44,409 nt of DNA from Candidatus Omnitrophota bacterium (GTDB lineage: Bacteria > Omnitrophota > Gorgyraeia > B26-G9). This document shows, piece after piece, positions 8,501 to 16,927 of the stretch. The notes beneath the pieces are model-generated. The model did no database searches. It was not told where the DNA came from and saw only the letters and a program-made list of their open reading frames with translations. The stretch spans positions 1 to 44,409 of the forward strand of contig JACQZH010000056.1 of NCBI GenBank assembly GCA_016213925.1, read 5' to 3'. Both the position numbers and the translations under genes were made by a program. Within the stretch, counting starts at the first letter, position 1. Each line of letters begins with the position of its first letter.

Positions 8501-9552
8501 ATGAACAAGAAAAGCAGCCGGACAGACAACAGGAACCGGGGTTAGAGAAAGAAACGGAAGTTACTGGCTTGGATGAGGGGACAGATAGGGACATAGCTGA
8601 AATAGCTGTGCCTGAAGAATTAACTGAAGAGGAAGAATCGGCAGAAGAAGACAATTTGGCAGAGGAGAATGCTATTGGCCTGGAAGATTCGGAAGAAATT
8701 GCCGAACCTGATAAATTGGGAGAGAAAATTATTGAAGTTTCTCTTGGAGAACAGTTAGCAGCTATAGCAGCAAATTATAGGCAATGGGAACAGGATGAGG
8801 ATTGGCAGAGGTTATTTGCGCAAACGAGTTTCTTTTTAAGTAATGCGGAAGCTAATGGCTATGCGTATCTTGCTCAAGAAATTAGAGTGGCTAATCAGCG
8901 TGCGGTTGGGAAATTGGAAGAAATGCTAAATGCTCCGCTGGCTGTTCCTGCCGTTAAAAATGCCCCTAAAACAGCAAAAAGTAAAAGTGTAATGAAAGAA
9001 GAAGCTGCTAAGGAAGTAATAGGAGAAGATGCTGGGGAAGTTGAAGAATTTCACGCTAAACCGGTTAGAAAATTAGCTGATTGGGGAAAAGATATCCACG
9101 AGCTTACAAACAGGGGATTAGTATATTCTTCTGTGTTGTTTTTGGTTACGAATAACAGTCGAAGCCCATCTCCTCTTGATTATAATGAATTGGCATTATT
9201 AGCGCTAGAATTAGCAGAACTTCGGCTGGCTCCGCGGCTGCAGCAGACGGCGGTAAAGGTTATCTGTGCGGGCTTAGTGAAGGGGTTGGGGCAGGATGAA
9301 TTAATACAGCTTGCCAAAGGATTAAAGGATTTTAAAGAGGAACAATTGCGAATGGCAAATGAGGCAGTTAATAGAGGTTTATCGATTGAAATTATTTTGA
9401 GACTTGCGCAGGATGTCCGGGGGATGGAAGATGAACAGATGGAATTAATTGTGCGGGCTTTAGAACAAGGCAGGGATCCGAATGCATTAGAAGATCTAAT
9501 GCTAAGATTAATTGATGATACTGGGGTGAAATTGTTGGAACGGTCGATATAA
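5545..9552 (+). CDS. giant two-ended-tag family TPR protein
   Basis: 1335 residues. The leader is MKKILKIISIILIQAF, the LSP box is at 38-40 and the tail is LLERSI, a divergent form of QAI. The N-terminal half, about 90-620, is a chain of TPR-like helical pairs (for example ALANLGNAYRLNGDPDKALR and LFNMGLIYHKK-type units). After a helical charged region comes a very acidic Glu-rich stretch at about 985-1065, then a helical C-terminal domain. No catalytic motif was recognised. It is probably a scaffold for protein contacts at the envelope or on the periplasmic side; this is inference from the repeats and leader. The start lies at the end of the repeat leader without a Shine-Dalgarno site. Confidence 0.8.
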   Translation: MKKILKIISIILIQAFLFQILEGNANSAVLTLTAEDMLSPALNLTVESVKNIFTRSAPGKTQAVDLDAFIREVVGDNSLEDSLSVLSTELIAASAKKDDAWRDLGQRGIESIMKGEIPEGRKSLVSALESGRQSAAECFGEALFKKGLEEYRQNELEKAKILLELSLLFTQKEISGALTKKSIEIRQERIPFILCNYGTLLITIAKESGGQSSADALRQKGLESLKTAYDMTVPGSRVRAIVATDFGTVYLKFENMAQAERYLLEAHDMAFRFSMIQILPLLTFNMGLIYHKKRELAQAEKFFKRAMEYNTHSLQSLLMLVRIYMETQQVDKVIQLLEPRIGRFKDKSFKAEALANLGNAYRLNGDPDKALRCYEQGVVLAKEIGNINLEIELEFISKGKIFLSLKEYRHAIESYVRGLNEALWRLGVIEEGDRRKNTLSSRTLRALQELAKNRKEKNPALLNTVFKTITGAAASYFAAGATGQAQLLFKLALDFVQDEKEISRLYFNLAVIDLSEIEDKKVPPRQERLVISNVLSLLKKAVEKDPGFGEALASMGGIYYERFNNYDKAMEMWERAAAANDSALKVALHNLMVVHFWKFYKEKDEKFLRQAMEEFTQVVKGYGEYGEIYYALFSTVKDKKTIIMIWEYLLEQEQDVVKRFCAAFHIQRDFNKHLWLSVLRDIYKQKDTEKKRNFAENALALLGLLGDEYSFQFIKKKIKWELSQYREKGNKKHINNVIGWMGCLSGFRDNTVIEYLRELAGHELLKKKEKTQEEIREVIEVIEERQEAFVYWKNSLEIELEKRKKDARNLFIFLEDDVFDRCWQEWVDNVWRVDLSAGLEKWDYSYYLSAFEVARYKAVWHLPENLVRAELGRARETGVSSVKELEDRFRKVKTLAVLRMQPNSESLESVFGKELADRVIRWVSEENLSGFQIKAIKVLRILAAEYLQSLGQETEVPDWLVDECFKKAKQEGLKSVKSLLDEYFRNEQEKQPDRQQEPGLEKETEVTGLDEGTDRDIAEIAVPEELTEEEESAEEDNLAEENAIGLEDSEEIAEPDKLGEKIIEVSLGEQLAAIAANYRQWEQDEDWQRLFAQTSFFLSNAEANGYAYLAQEIRVANQRAVGKLEEMLNAPLAVPAVKNAPKTAKSKSVMKEEAAKEVIGEDAGEVEEFHAKPVRKLADWGKDIHELTNRGLVYSSVLFLVTNNSRSPSPLDYNELALLALELAELRLAPRLQQTAVKVICAGLVKGLGQDELIQLAKGLKDFKEEQLRMANEAVNRGLSIEIILRLAQDVRGMEDEQMELIVRALEQGRDPNALEDLMLRLIDDTGVKLLERSI

Positions 9553-9596
9553 ATTAGCTTATTAGTTCTTAAGTTCATGAGTAGAGAGAACCGAAG

Positions 9597-9738
9597 AGAT
9601 GACATTTATGACGTTAGAGACGTGAATGACGCGAGGATGAAAAGCTAAAAGGTTATTAAGTTACAAAGTCACAAGGACGCAAGGCCACCTGTAAAAAGTT
9701 TTTAGCCTGAAGCGTGAGGCTGCAGCGTTTATAAATTT
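9597..9738 (+). repeat. modular repeat leader, copy 3
   Basis: It shares GACGTTAGAGACGTGAATGACG, the AAAAGCTAAAAGGTTATTAAGT segment, the CACAAGG run and the GTTTTTAGCCTGAAGC block with copy 2, again ending in TATAAATTTATG at the start codon. The first tandem block of copy 2 is missing here. Confidence 0.65.
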
Positions 9739-12700
9739 ATGAAAAAGATATTAAAAATAATTTCAATAATATTGATCCAGGTATTTTTGGTGATGGATAG
9801 TGGTTCTTTATCCGAAGAATCTTTTTTCATCAGGCAAAAACAGCCGTTAAGTACGCTTGCGCCTAGTGTGCTTATAGACGGAAAACAATTCATGATTGCG
9901 TATCAGTTTTATCATAAGGCGATTAAGACAAAACATCCTTTTGAGATAGCCGGAGTGGAACCCGAGGTTGATCGTATCAGGATAGCTTCCGAATTAATTC
10001 GAGAAGGCGATGAATTCAAAGAAGAATCCAGGATTGATGAAGCAGTCCAAACATATGAGATTGCTTTACGCTCGATTTCCAAAGAAATAAGATTGCGGCA
10101 GGATGTCCCGGGCAAGAAAAATTCTGATGCAGATAGATTGTTAAATGAAGCTACTGATGAATTATTAAGAAAGCTGATTGAGCTGATTGGGCTTAAAAAA
10201 ACAATCAGATTTTTGCAAAAAAATGATATCCAGTTTAACAAAGAAGACCTTGCTTATAAGTTGAGAAGTCAAGCCAGGGATTTTACAGATGAGTCAAAGA
10301 TTGAGGAAGCTATTCTATATTATCAGACAGCATTGGATTTGGTCTCTGATAGCCAAGACAAATATGAAGAAATGCGTTCAATGATGGTTAAAATGCTGGA
10401 AGAGAAAGCTGATGATATTTTGAGAATGAAGGATGGGAAAAAATATTCCGATATTTTACGTATTTTTAAAAAGGTATTTGGGACAGATATTGATATCCCT
10501 GGGCGGTTATATTCGATGAATGAAGAATACAAAAGACTAAAGAAAGAGGTCCCGGGAGGAATAAGCAGGGCAATAGTTGAAAAAACTATAAATCTTGTTG
10601 AATTCATGCTTGTCTCTGTGGGGATGGATTTAAAAGATTCAAATTTGAAATTTTCCGAAGGTAACGTGGTTATTTTTATAGGAGGCGTTCAAAAAGCGTT
10701 GGTAGTAGGCCCGTCTTTGCCAATATTGTTCTTAAAAACTGTAAAAAGCGCTTATTTTGCTGAAAAGAATATTGTGGAGCGCTTAAGTTACGGCTGGTTA
10801 TTTGCCGAGAGAGAGGTTTTTAGGGTTTACCGAAAGCTGCATCCGGTCTTGCGCCAGACAATAATAGAAACTAAAATTATCCCTTTTAATTTAAGAGTGT
10901 ATATCTTTTTGGCAAAAATCATGGAGTTTATCGCTAAATTTTTGCGTTTTGAGACAGAGCGGTATGTCCTGAAAATGACAGAGGCAGAAGTTAAACTTAA
11001 TTTAACCTCTGATAATCAATTTTCTTCTCTTGAAATTGACTTCAAGGCTGCTGTTGATCAAAATGAGTTTAAAGAAGCTCTGCAAGTTTGGGATCCAACG
11101 ATGGGAAAAGTGGCTGTTGATTTAACCTGGCCCAGTGATGAGAAGGTTATAATTACTGTCCCCGAAATCGGCCGAAAAGTAGCCAGCTGGCCTTTTTTGA
11201 TTTTTCGAATCGGACAGGGTACTTTTGGCAAGGAAAGCTTTATTCGGACCAAAGATAAGAAAATAGTGCCGTTTAGGCCATATGGGTTGGTAGTAAATTT
11301 GATTGAAACACCGCCGATGATTAATAGGTGTTTAACCGTAGCTGAAATGAGCGTAATAAGTTATTTATATGACCTTATTTCCAGAGATGAAAAATATAGG
11401 AAAAAAGGTATTTTGTACTTAGTCGAATATATAACTGCCTTTTCAGGAAGCCAGGACATAAAGCTAAAATATATTATAGAAGATTTTCTTGAGATTATTG
11501 CCCTCCAGGGGCCGGTTGAGCACGGAAGCCTTTATCCTGCTTTGGCTGAAATCTTTCAGAAACTGATAGAAAAAAAAGTTATTGAACAGGAAAGGTTAGT
11601 GGAAATTCTTATAAATTTTTATAAATTGAACAAAGGAAGTAAAAATAATACGCATTTGTTTGCCATAAGAATACTGGGTATTGTTGGCGGTGATAAAGCC
11701 ATTAATTTTTTAAAAAGTATTTTGGCCGAGGCTAAAATACTTGAAGGAGAAAAGCAGATTGAAGAGGGGCAAGAGGCGGATTCTGACGGGAAGATTTCCG
11801 AGGCTATTATCAGCAGGTATAAAACGGAATTTAAAGAAATTAAAGACGCTTTAAAGGTATCGGAATTAGCATGGCTTAAAAAATTGAGGGGGAAGATCAG
11901 GCGCAGGGATGCGCTTAACGATGACGAAGCTAAGCGTCTTTGGGCGGATTTAAAGGGGGATTTTGATTCTGTGCGTGTATTTAAAGAGGCAGCGCGTATT
12001 GTCGAAGATATAATAATGCTTAAAAGGGAAGAAGCTTTTAATTTTCTTAAAGATGCTGCCATGGAAGATTTTGTCGAAGCGTTTTTGAAAGTGATTATAC
12101 AGCCGGATGAGTTCCCCCGCAGGCAGCGGCGTAAAGTCGAAGATTTTCTCGAATCATATTTTGAGATTGTTTTTACTCATATTTGGGAATTTACTGCTGC
12201 TCGTGATGTCCTGAAAAAACTGGAAGTATCAAATGTCAAAGACTTAGTCAGCCTGTACTATTTATTCGGGGATGAAATTAAGGATAAAAACTATAAAGAG
12301 GTTAAGGAAGCAATATATGTCTGCAGCCTTTTTCCGGCCGGATTCCGGACTCTGGAAGAGTTTAAAAAAGAAAAAGAGATAGTTTTAGGCCGTTTAAAGG
12401 CAGCTTTAAAAGAAAGAAATTTAGACGATATTTTTGAAAGTAAGTACGCTTTTGAAATTGCTGATTTTTTAAAATTAGTTCAAAGATTAAAAACACAGGA
12501 GCAGGTTTTCCACTTTAAGAATGTTTTGCTTTCAACTTTAAAAAAGAACAATCTAGAACCGGGAGAGCTTTCCGCGGAAGATAGGTTCAGGTCTTTAAGA
12601 TATTTTTTAAATAATATGATTATTTGCGCGGCAAAGGATAAATCAAGCGCTTTAGTTTTCAACCGCGGCTCTAAGTTCCAATTTGACCCGGAGAATAATC

Positions 12701-13587
12701 TGCTTGAAATTGCTACAGGGCAAAGGATTGATTCTTATCAGGTGGTTTTTGAGGAAAATTCTTTAAAGCTTTATAATGGGCAAAGGTATATCGCCAAATT
12801 GGACTGCGAACGAGTTGGTGAAGAGATACTTTTTACAAATATAGAGATAATTTCTGATTTTCAGAACGAAAAACTTGGGTATAGTTTAGCTTATGTAATG
12901 ATGAATTTAAGCATGATTCACTTGTTTGAAAAAAAAGGTGATTCCTTTGAGGCTATCCGTTTCAAGAATGTTATGTTTTCTCCGAAGTCTAATCCGTCAT
13001 CTGTCAGCCTGGTAAGACGTTATGGAGGAACACCGGAGATCAAAAAGGCGGATGTGATAACTTTGATTAGCAGACAGGAAGTAAAGGTTGAGATTGCGTT
13101 TGGCGGGCCTAAAATGAACGAGCCGTATTTTAGATTTAGGGTAAAAAAAGAAAAGGGATACTGCATCACTGATAAATTCATTGTTGCTGATGAGGGCCTT
13201 GTCACTGACAAAGACGGGAATACTTTGAAGATTTTTTTAAAATTAAATGATGCCCGGCCGGAAACTGATGTGGATATTTATGAGCAATTTGTAAAAGATA
13301 AAGAAGGGTTAATAAAGGAGTGGCTTGAAAAAGGAAAATATTTTGTTAGCGGGACATATATTTGCAAAAACTTTCAGGATTTGAAATATCTGAAAATATT
13401 TATAGAGCAGATAAAAAGCATGCATATAGTAATGTTGGGGAAAAGCAAAGAATTAGATGATGCCGGCAGAAAAAACAGAACGGATATAGATGAGATTATG
13501 GCTGCGTTATCAGAGGGATTAGGTGCGCGTAATGAAATATTATCGGAAGATAAATTTACCCGGGAATTTGTTGAACAGGCGATTTAA
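9739..13587 (+). CDS. giant two-ended-tag family helical repeat protein
   Basis: 1282 residues. The leader MKKILKIISIILIQVF is nearly identical to that of the preceding gene, the box is LAP at 40-42 followed by IDGKQF, and the tail is FVEQAI. Two TPR/MIT-like helical pairs are visible at about 79-110 and 173-205 (SRIDEAVQTYEIAL and SKIEEAILYYQTAL). The middle and C-terminal parts are mixed helical and beta sequence with no motif I can name. Only leader, box and tail relate it to its neighbours apart from the helical repeats, so it is not a plain tandem duplicate of the gene at 5545. Function unknown. Confidence 0.78.
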   Translation: MKKILKIISIILIQVFLVMDSGSLSEESFFIRQKQPLSTLAPSVLIDGKQFMIAYQFYHKAIKTKHPFEIAGVEPEVDRIRIASELIREGDEFKEESRIDEAVQTYEIALRSISKEIRLRQDVPGKKNSDADRLLNEATDELLRKLIELIGLKKTIRFLQKNDIQFNKEDLAYKLRSQARDFTDESKIEEAILYYQTALDLVSDSQDKYEEMRSMMVKMLEEKADDILRMKDGKKYSDILRIFKKVFGTDIDIPGRLYSMNEEYKRLKKEVPGGISRAIVEKTINLVEFMLVSVGMDLKDSNLKFSEGNVVIFIGGVQKALVVGPSLPILFLKTVKSAYFAEKNIVERLSYGWLFAEREVFRVYRKLHPVLRQTIIETKIIPFNLRVYIFLAKIMEFIAKFLRFETERYVLKMTEAEVKLNLTSDNQFSSLEIDFKAAVDQNEFKEALQVWDPTMGKVAVDLTWPSDEKVIITVPEIGRKVASWPFLIFRIGQGTFGKESFIRTKDKKIVPFRPYGLVVNLIETPPMINRCLTVAEMSVISYLYDLISRDEKYRKKGILYLVEYITAFSGSQDIKLKYIIEDFLEIIALQGPVEHGSLYPALAEIFQKLIEKKVIEQERLVEILINFYKLNKGSKNNTHLFAIRILGIVGGDKAINFLKSILAEAKILEGEKQIEEGQEADSDGKISEAIISRYKTEFKEIKDALKVSELAWLKKLRGKIRRRDALNDDEAKRLWADLKGDFDSVRVFKEAARIVEDIIMLKREEAFNFLKDAAMEDFVEAFLKVIIQPDEFPRRQRRKVEDFLESYFEIVFTHIWEFTAARDVLKKLEVSNVKDLVSLYYLFGDEIKDKNYKEVKEAIYVCSLFPAGFRTLEEFKKEKEIVLGRLKAALKERNLDDIFESKYAFEIADFLKLVQRLKTQEQVFHFKNVLLSTLKKNNLEPGELSAEDRFRSLRYFLNNMIICAAKDKSSALVFNRGSKFQFDPENNLLEIATGQRIDSYQVVFEENSLKLYNGQRYIAKLDCERVGEEILFTNIEIISDFQNEKLGYSLAYVMMNLSMIHLFEKKGDSFEAIRFKNVMFSPKSNPSSVSLVRRYGGTPEIKKADVITLISRQEVKVEIAFGGPKMNEPYFRFRVKKEKGYCITDKFIVADEGLVTDKDGNTLKIFLKLNDARPETDVDIYEQFVKDKEGLIKEWLEKGKYFVSGTYICKNFQDLKYLKIFIEQIKSMHIVMLGKSKELDDAGRKNRTDIDEIMAALSEGLGARNEILSEDKFTREFVEQAI

Positions 13588-13589
13588 CT

Positions 13590-13807
13590 GGCTCATAGCT
13601 CATGGCTGATAGCTCATGGTTGATAGCTTCTGGTTCATAGCAAATCTGAATACAGAGGGGCGATTGGCGATATGAATGACGTTAGAGACGTAAGGACGAA
13701 AAACTAAAAGGCCGCAAAGTTACAAAGTCACCAGGTCACAAGGACACAAGTATGCAGTTTTTAGCCTGAAGCATGGAGCATGCGGCTTTTGAAGCTTTTG
13801 TAAATTT
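13590..13807 (+). repeat. modular repeat leader, copy 4
   Basis: The full module order of copy 2 is present: the GCTGATAGCTCATGG-type tandem block (13590-13641), CAAATCTGAATACAGA, the GACGTTAGAGACG block, the CACAAGG run and the AGCCTGAAGCATGGAGCATG hairpin block ending at the start codon. Confidence 0.65.
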
Positions 13808-15139
13808 ATGAAAAGACTATTAAAATTAACTTTAATTTCCTCAATTCTATTAGTTTTGATGCTAAATTATTTTTTTGTGTCAGAATCGGAGTTTTTACAT
13901 AATATCTCTATGGTAAATCAAACGGTATTATCTCCATCTGTGCAGATTATTAATAAAGAATTTCAGGATACATTTAAGATACTTCCCCTCCAACCGGAGA
14001 AAAACAAAAAAGGTATTTCGGCTGTTTTGCAAAACATTATAGACAGTCCGGAGTTATTGAAATTAGTACAGGAAGGGAATTTAACTGCGCGCAGTTACAG
14101 GAGAGGATGTGGCTTAAGTATAAATCTTGTCCGAAACTATTTAAGTAGGCTTGTAAAAGAAGGATATCTAATAAGAGAAGGGTATCCTCCTGAAGGATAC
14201 AAGTATGGGTTTTCTAAAATGGGCACACAATATGCAGAAAGGTTATTGGCTATAAGATTAGTGCAAAGAGATTTTCAAATGCAGATGAAAAATCTCTTTA
14301 ACGGCAAAGGTGGTGTTATTCAGCCAAAACCTCGTACAATTTGTTATTATTGCTCAGGCAGGGATATAAAGAGTTTAATGGAAGTTATAGAAGCGAATCC
14401 GTCTGTGGGAAACGTAGTTATGGTGGATAAAAGGAAAGAACAAATGCGTTTGCTAAAACAAGAATTGAAATCTGTATTTGATAGGTATGAACAAGTTTCC
14501 AGGAATGAATTTAATTGTTATAAAAAAAACAGGAAAATAAGGTTAAAATTTTATTTAGATGATTTTGTAAATATTAAGCGTTCTTTTTTGCCGTCTGGAA
14601 GTGTTATATATATATCAAAATTGCCTGGTAAAAATGGAAGCCTTTCATATGAAACGTCATTCTTCTATGCTAAGTTTATATCCAATATGGCTGTTGGTGA
14701 TTATCTTTATGTCCAGGATGCGCGGTTACCGTTTAGAAAGATATCTGTTGCTTTAGCTGGATTGGAAGAAGTTGCTATCCCTGGGATACAAAAAGGAAAG
14801 ATTGTTTTGCAGAAACATCCAGATGAGGATTTTGCTAAAAATCAATGGGTTGAGAAAGGATGGAGAATATATTTAAATACTCGCAAGTATCAATTAACTT
14901 CGATTTATACTTTGATGGAAATAGATAATGCTTTATACCGATTATATGTTAGCACTGCCAGCCAGCCGGATAAATTGGTTACTAATGGATATTATACATT
15001 ACCAGCTAAAAAATGGGGAAATATAGCTTTTTCGGAACTTGATTATCTTTTAGCTAATGCTGGAGAAGAAATAACGCGGGATGTAAATAGAATTAAAGCA
15101 GGAATAGAAATAAGCGGAATGGTCGGACAAGCGATATAA
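13808..15139 (+). CDS. two-ended-tag family, winged-helix plus Rossmann-like cargo
   Basis: 443 residues. The leader is MKRLLKLTLISSILLVLML and lacks the Gln seen in most others. The LSP box is at 41-43 with the following QIINKEF, and the tail is MVGQAI. Residues about 85-145 look like a winged helix: a recognition-type helix LSINLVRNYLSRLVKEG and a wing EGYPPEGYKYGFSKMG. Residues about 172-290 look like a degenerate Rossmann or methyltransferase fold (ICYYCSGRD, then VGNVVMVDKR). The typical glycine-rich SAM loop is not obvious. A DNA-binding-type domain behind an export-like leader is unexpected. Confidence 0.72.
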   Translation: MKRLLKLTLISSILLVLMLNYFFVSESEFLHNISMVNQTVLSPSVQIINKEFQDTFKILPLQPEKNKKGISAVLQNIIDSPELLKLVQEGNLTARSYRRGCGLSINLVRNYLSRLVKEGYLIREGYPPEGYKYGFSKMGTQYAERLLAIRLVQRDFQMQMKNLFNGKGGVIQPKPRTICYYCSGRDIKSLMEVIEANPSVGNVVMVDKRKEQMRLLKQELKSVFDRYEQVSRNEFNCYKKNRKIRLKFYLDDFVNIKRSFLPSGSVIYISKLPGKNGSLSYETSFFYAKFISNMAVGDYLYVQDARLPFRKISVALAGLEEVAIPGIQKGKIVLQKHPDEDFAKNQWVEKGWRIYLNTRKYQLTSIYTLMEIDNALYRLYVSTASQPDKLVTNGYYTLPAKKWGNIAFSELDYLLANAGEEITRDVNRIKAGIEISGMVGQAI

Positions 15140-15267
15140 AAAGATTCCAGATTGAAAAAGACAGAAGGATAAGCGATAAAATTAAAAGTTAAAAATAAAT
15201 CTAACTGCGAATAGGGAGAAACGAATAATGCGTAGCATTTAACAGGGTACGCTTAACGCAAATAACG

Positions 15268-16773
15268 ATGAAGCATTTAGTTGAACTGATCATAATAATT
15301 TTAATTTGTTATTTTTCTGGAGTGGCTTCGGTTTATGCTGCAATGTATAAACCAACTGCCAGTCTTTCTCCCCGCATGTGTCTATCCAGTGAAGGGATTA
15401 GGGATTTTTTTTCTAAAACCACGGCCGGCCATGCAGTAGAAGAAAAAGTTCCGTATTTTAGCATTGTCGGTTTTTTTCACCGATTAGGGAATGAAGGAGA
15501 GGAGTTTTCCAAAGAAGATAATTTTTGGGCGGGATTAATCGGCGCCGGAATACCTGGTTATAATAAAGAAAGGATTAGGCAGATTTATGGGCCGATTATA
15601 GAAGAGTTAAAGAAAAATTTAGGCAGTTTAAAAGGCAAAAAGATCCTTGAAATCGGAGCGGGTTATGGTGAACTGCTAGAGTATTTACAAAAAGAGGAAA
15701 AGGCAGTTGTCTATGGGCTTGAGCCGTCTTCTCTGTCTGTGCAGCTTGCTCTAAGGCGGGAAATTAATGTAAAGCAGGGGTATGTTAAAGATGTCCCCTG
15801 GTTTTTCTGTAAAATAAAATTTGATGCCGTAATCAGCGCTCGGGTTTTTGAGCCGATTGGGTTAAAGTCTGAGGCAAAGGCAAGAGAGATTATTAGAGAA
15901 ATAAATTTTTATCTAAAAGACGGTGGGGTGCATATCCACGCTACTGCCGATATCATTTACAAGAGGCCCTTTGAATTATTTTTTAGCCAGGATAGAGTGG
16001 AATATTTTACCCGTGAACAATTGATTGATTCGATGTTTAACCATTTAGTGGTTGTTAAGGAAAAAAGTTCAACGCGTAAGGATAATCAGCTTCTTTTAAC
16101 TGCTGCAGCAGCGGATAGAATGCCGAAATCTTGGAAGATAACGCGGTCTCGGGGCATAACAATCGAAGTAGAAGATAATGGGCGGATAAGTTCCTGTAAG
16201 TTTAGTCTTGATTCGATACGTAGAAATAAAGAAGACTGGTTTGATACTGAAGGCATAAATTTAGATGTTCAAAAAATAGTGGATATATATGCATTGGGTA
16301 TCTCTAAAGATAGAAGGGTAACTTGGAAATATGCGGCCAGCAAAGATGATCTGCCGGTTAAAAATATCCTTATCACGCAACCGGACATTTCATTTTGGAG
16401 GATGTTTTATTTTTTAGCTAAGCAAAAATCAAAGTTTATTGCCTGGGTGAATGAAAATCCGATTATTGTTATCAGGTTCAATGAGAAGTATTACTGTATT
16501 GCGGGCAATCACAGGCTGTTATATTATCGGATGATGAATATAGAACAAATCCAATGCCAAATTATTAATGTAAGAACAAATGATTTATTTTTTAGGACAG
16601 AGTTCGAAAAAATTTTAGAAGAACAGGTGGCTAAAGTTAGGGATTTATTTGGGCGAAAAGATATTGATGCTCTTCTTGTTAATTTTTTTAGGAAATTGAC
16701 CCCGTTTGTTGAGATAACACTTAAAAAGCAGTTAAGCTTTGATGGAATTAGGTTTGTTGAGCAAGCGATTTGA
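15268..16773 (+). CDS. two-ended-tag family, methyltransferase plus ParB-like cargo
   Basis: 501 residues. The leader is MKHLVELIIIILICYFSG, the LSP box is at 33-35 and the tail is RFVEQAI. Residues about 105-260 form a class I methyltransferase with a well-kept motif I (ILEIGAGYGE at 126-135), acidic Glu152 after strand 2, and FDAVISARVFEPIG further on. The C-terminal part (about 345-435) carries GNHRLLYYRMM near residue 413, resembling the ParB/sulfiredoxin box that in ParB binds CTP. The combination suggests a nucleotide- or metabolite-handling enzyme; the substrate is unknown. The repeat leader modules of its upstream neighbours are absent here. Confidence 0.75.
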   Translation: MKHLVELIIIILICYFSGVASVYAAMYKPTASLSPRMCLSSEGIRDFFSKTTAGHAVEEKVPYFSIVGFFHRLGNEGEEFSKEDNFWAGLIGAGIPGYNKERIRQIYGPIIEELKKNLGSLKGKKILEIGAGYGELLEYLQKEEKAVVYGLEPSSLSVQLALRREINVKQGYVKDVPWFFCKIKFDAVISARVFEPIGLKSEAKAREIIREINFYLKDGGVHIHATADIIYKRPFELFFSQDRVEYFTREQLIDSMFNHLVVVKEKSSTRKDNQLLLTAAAADRMPKSWKITRSRGITIEVEDNGRISSCKFSLDSIRRNKEDWFDTEGINLDVQKIVDIYALGISKDRRVTWKYAASKDDLPVKNILITQPDISFWRMFYFLAKQKSKFIAWVNENPIIVIRFNEKYYCIAGNHRLLYYRMMNIEQIQCQIINVRTNDLFFRTEFEKILEEQVAKVRDLFGRKDIDALLVNFFRKLTPFVEITLKKQLSFDGIRFVEQAI

Positions 16774-16927
16774 TGAAGCAGGCAGTAATGGGCAGAGAGT
16801 AGAGATAACCGAAGGACTAAAGAAAAGGCACTAAGTCGCAAAGACATTAAGGCCCAAAGTGCGGAATGAATATTTTTAAACTTAGACATGCGACCCTGTG
16901 CCTCGGTGGACTAGGATTTGAATAGTT

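Noticed and set aside
11619-12062. Ser/Leu-rich - strand frames inside the giant tagged genes
   Set aside because: Low-complexity antisense frames typical of AT-rich coding DNA; the + strand frames are long and continuous.
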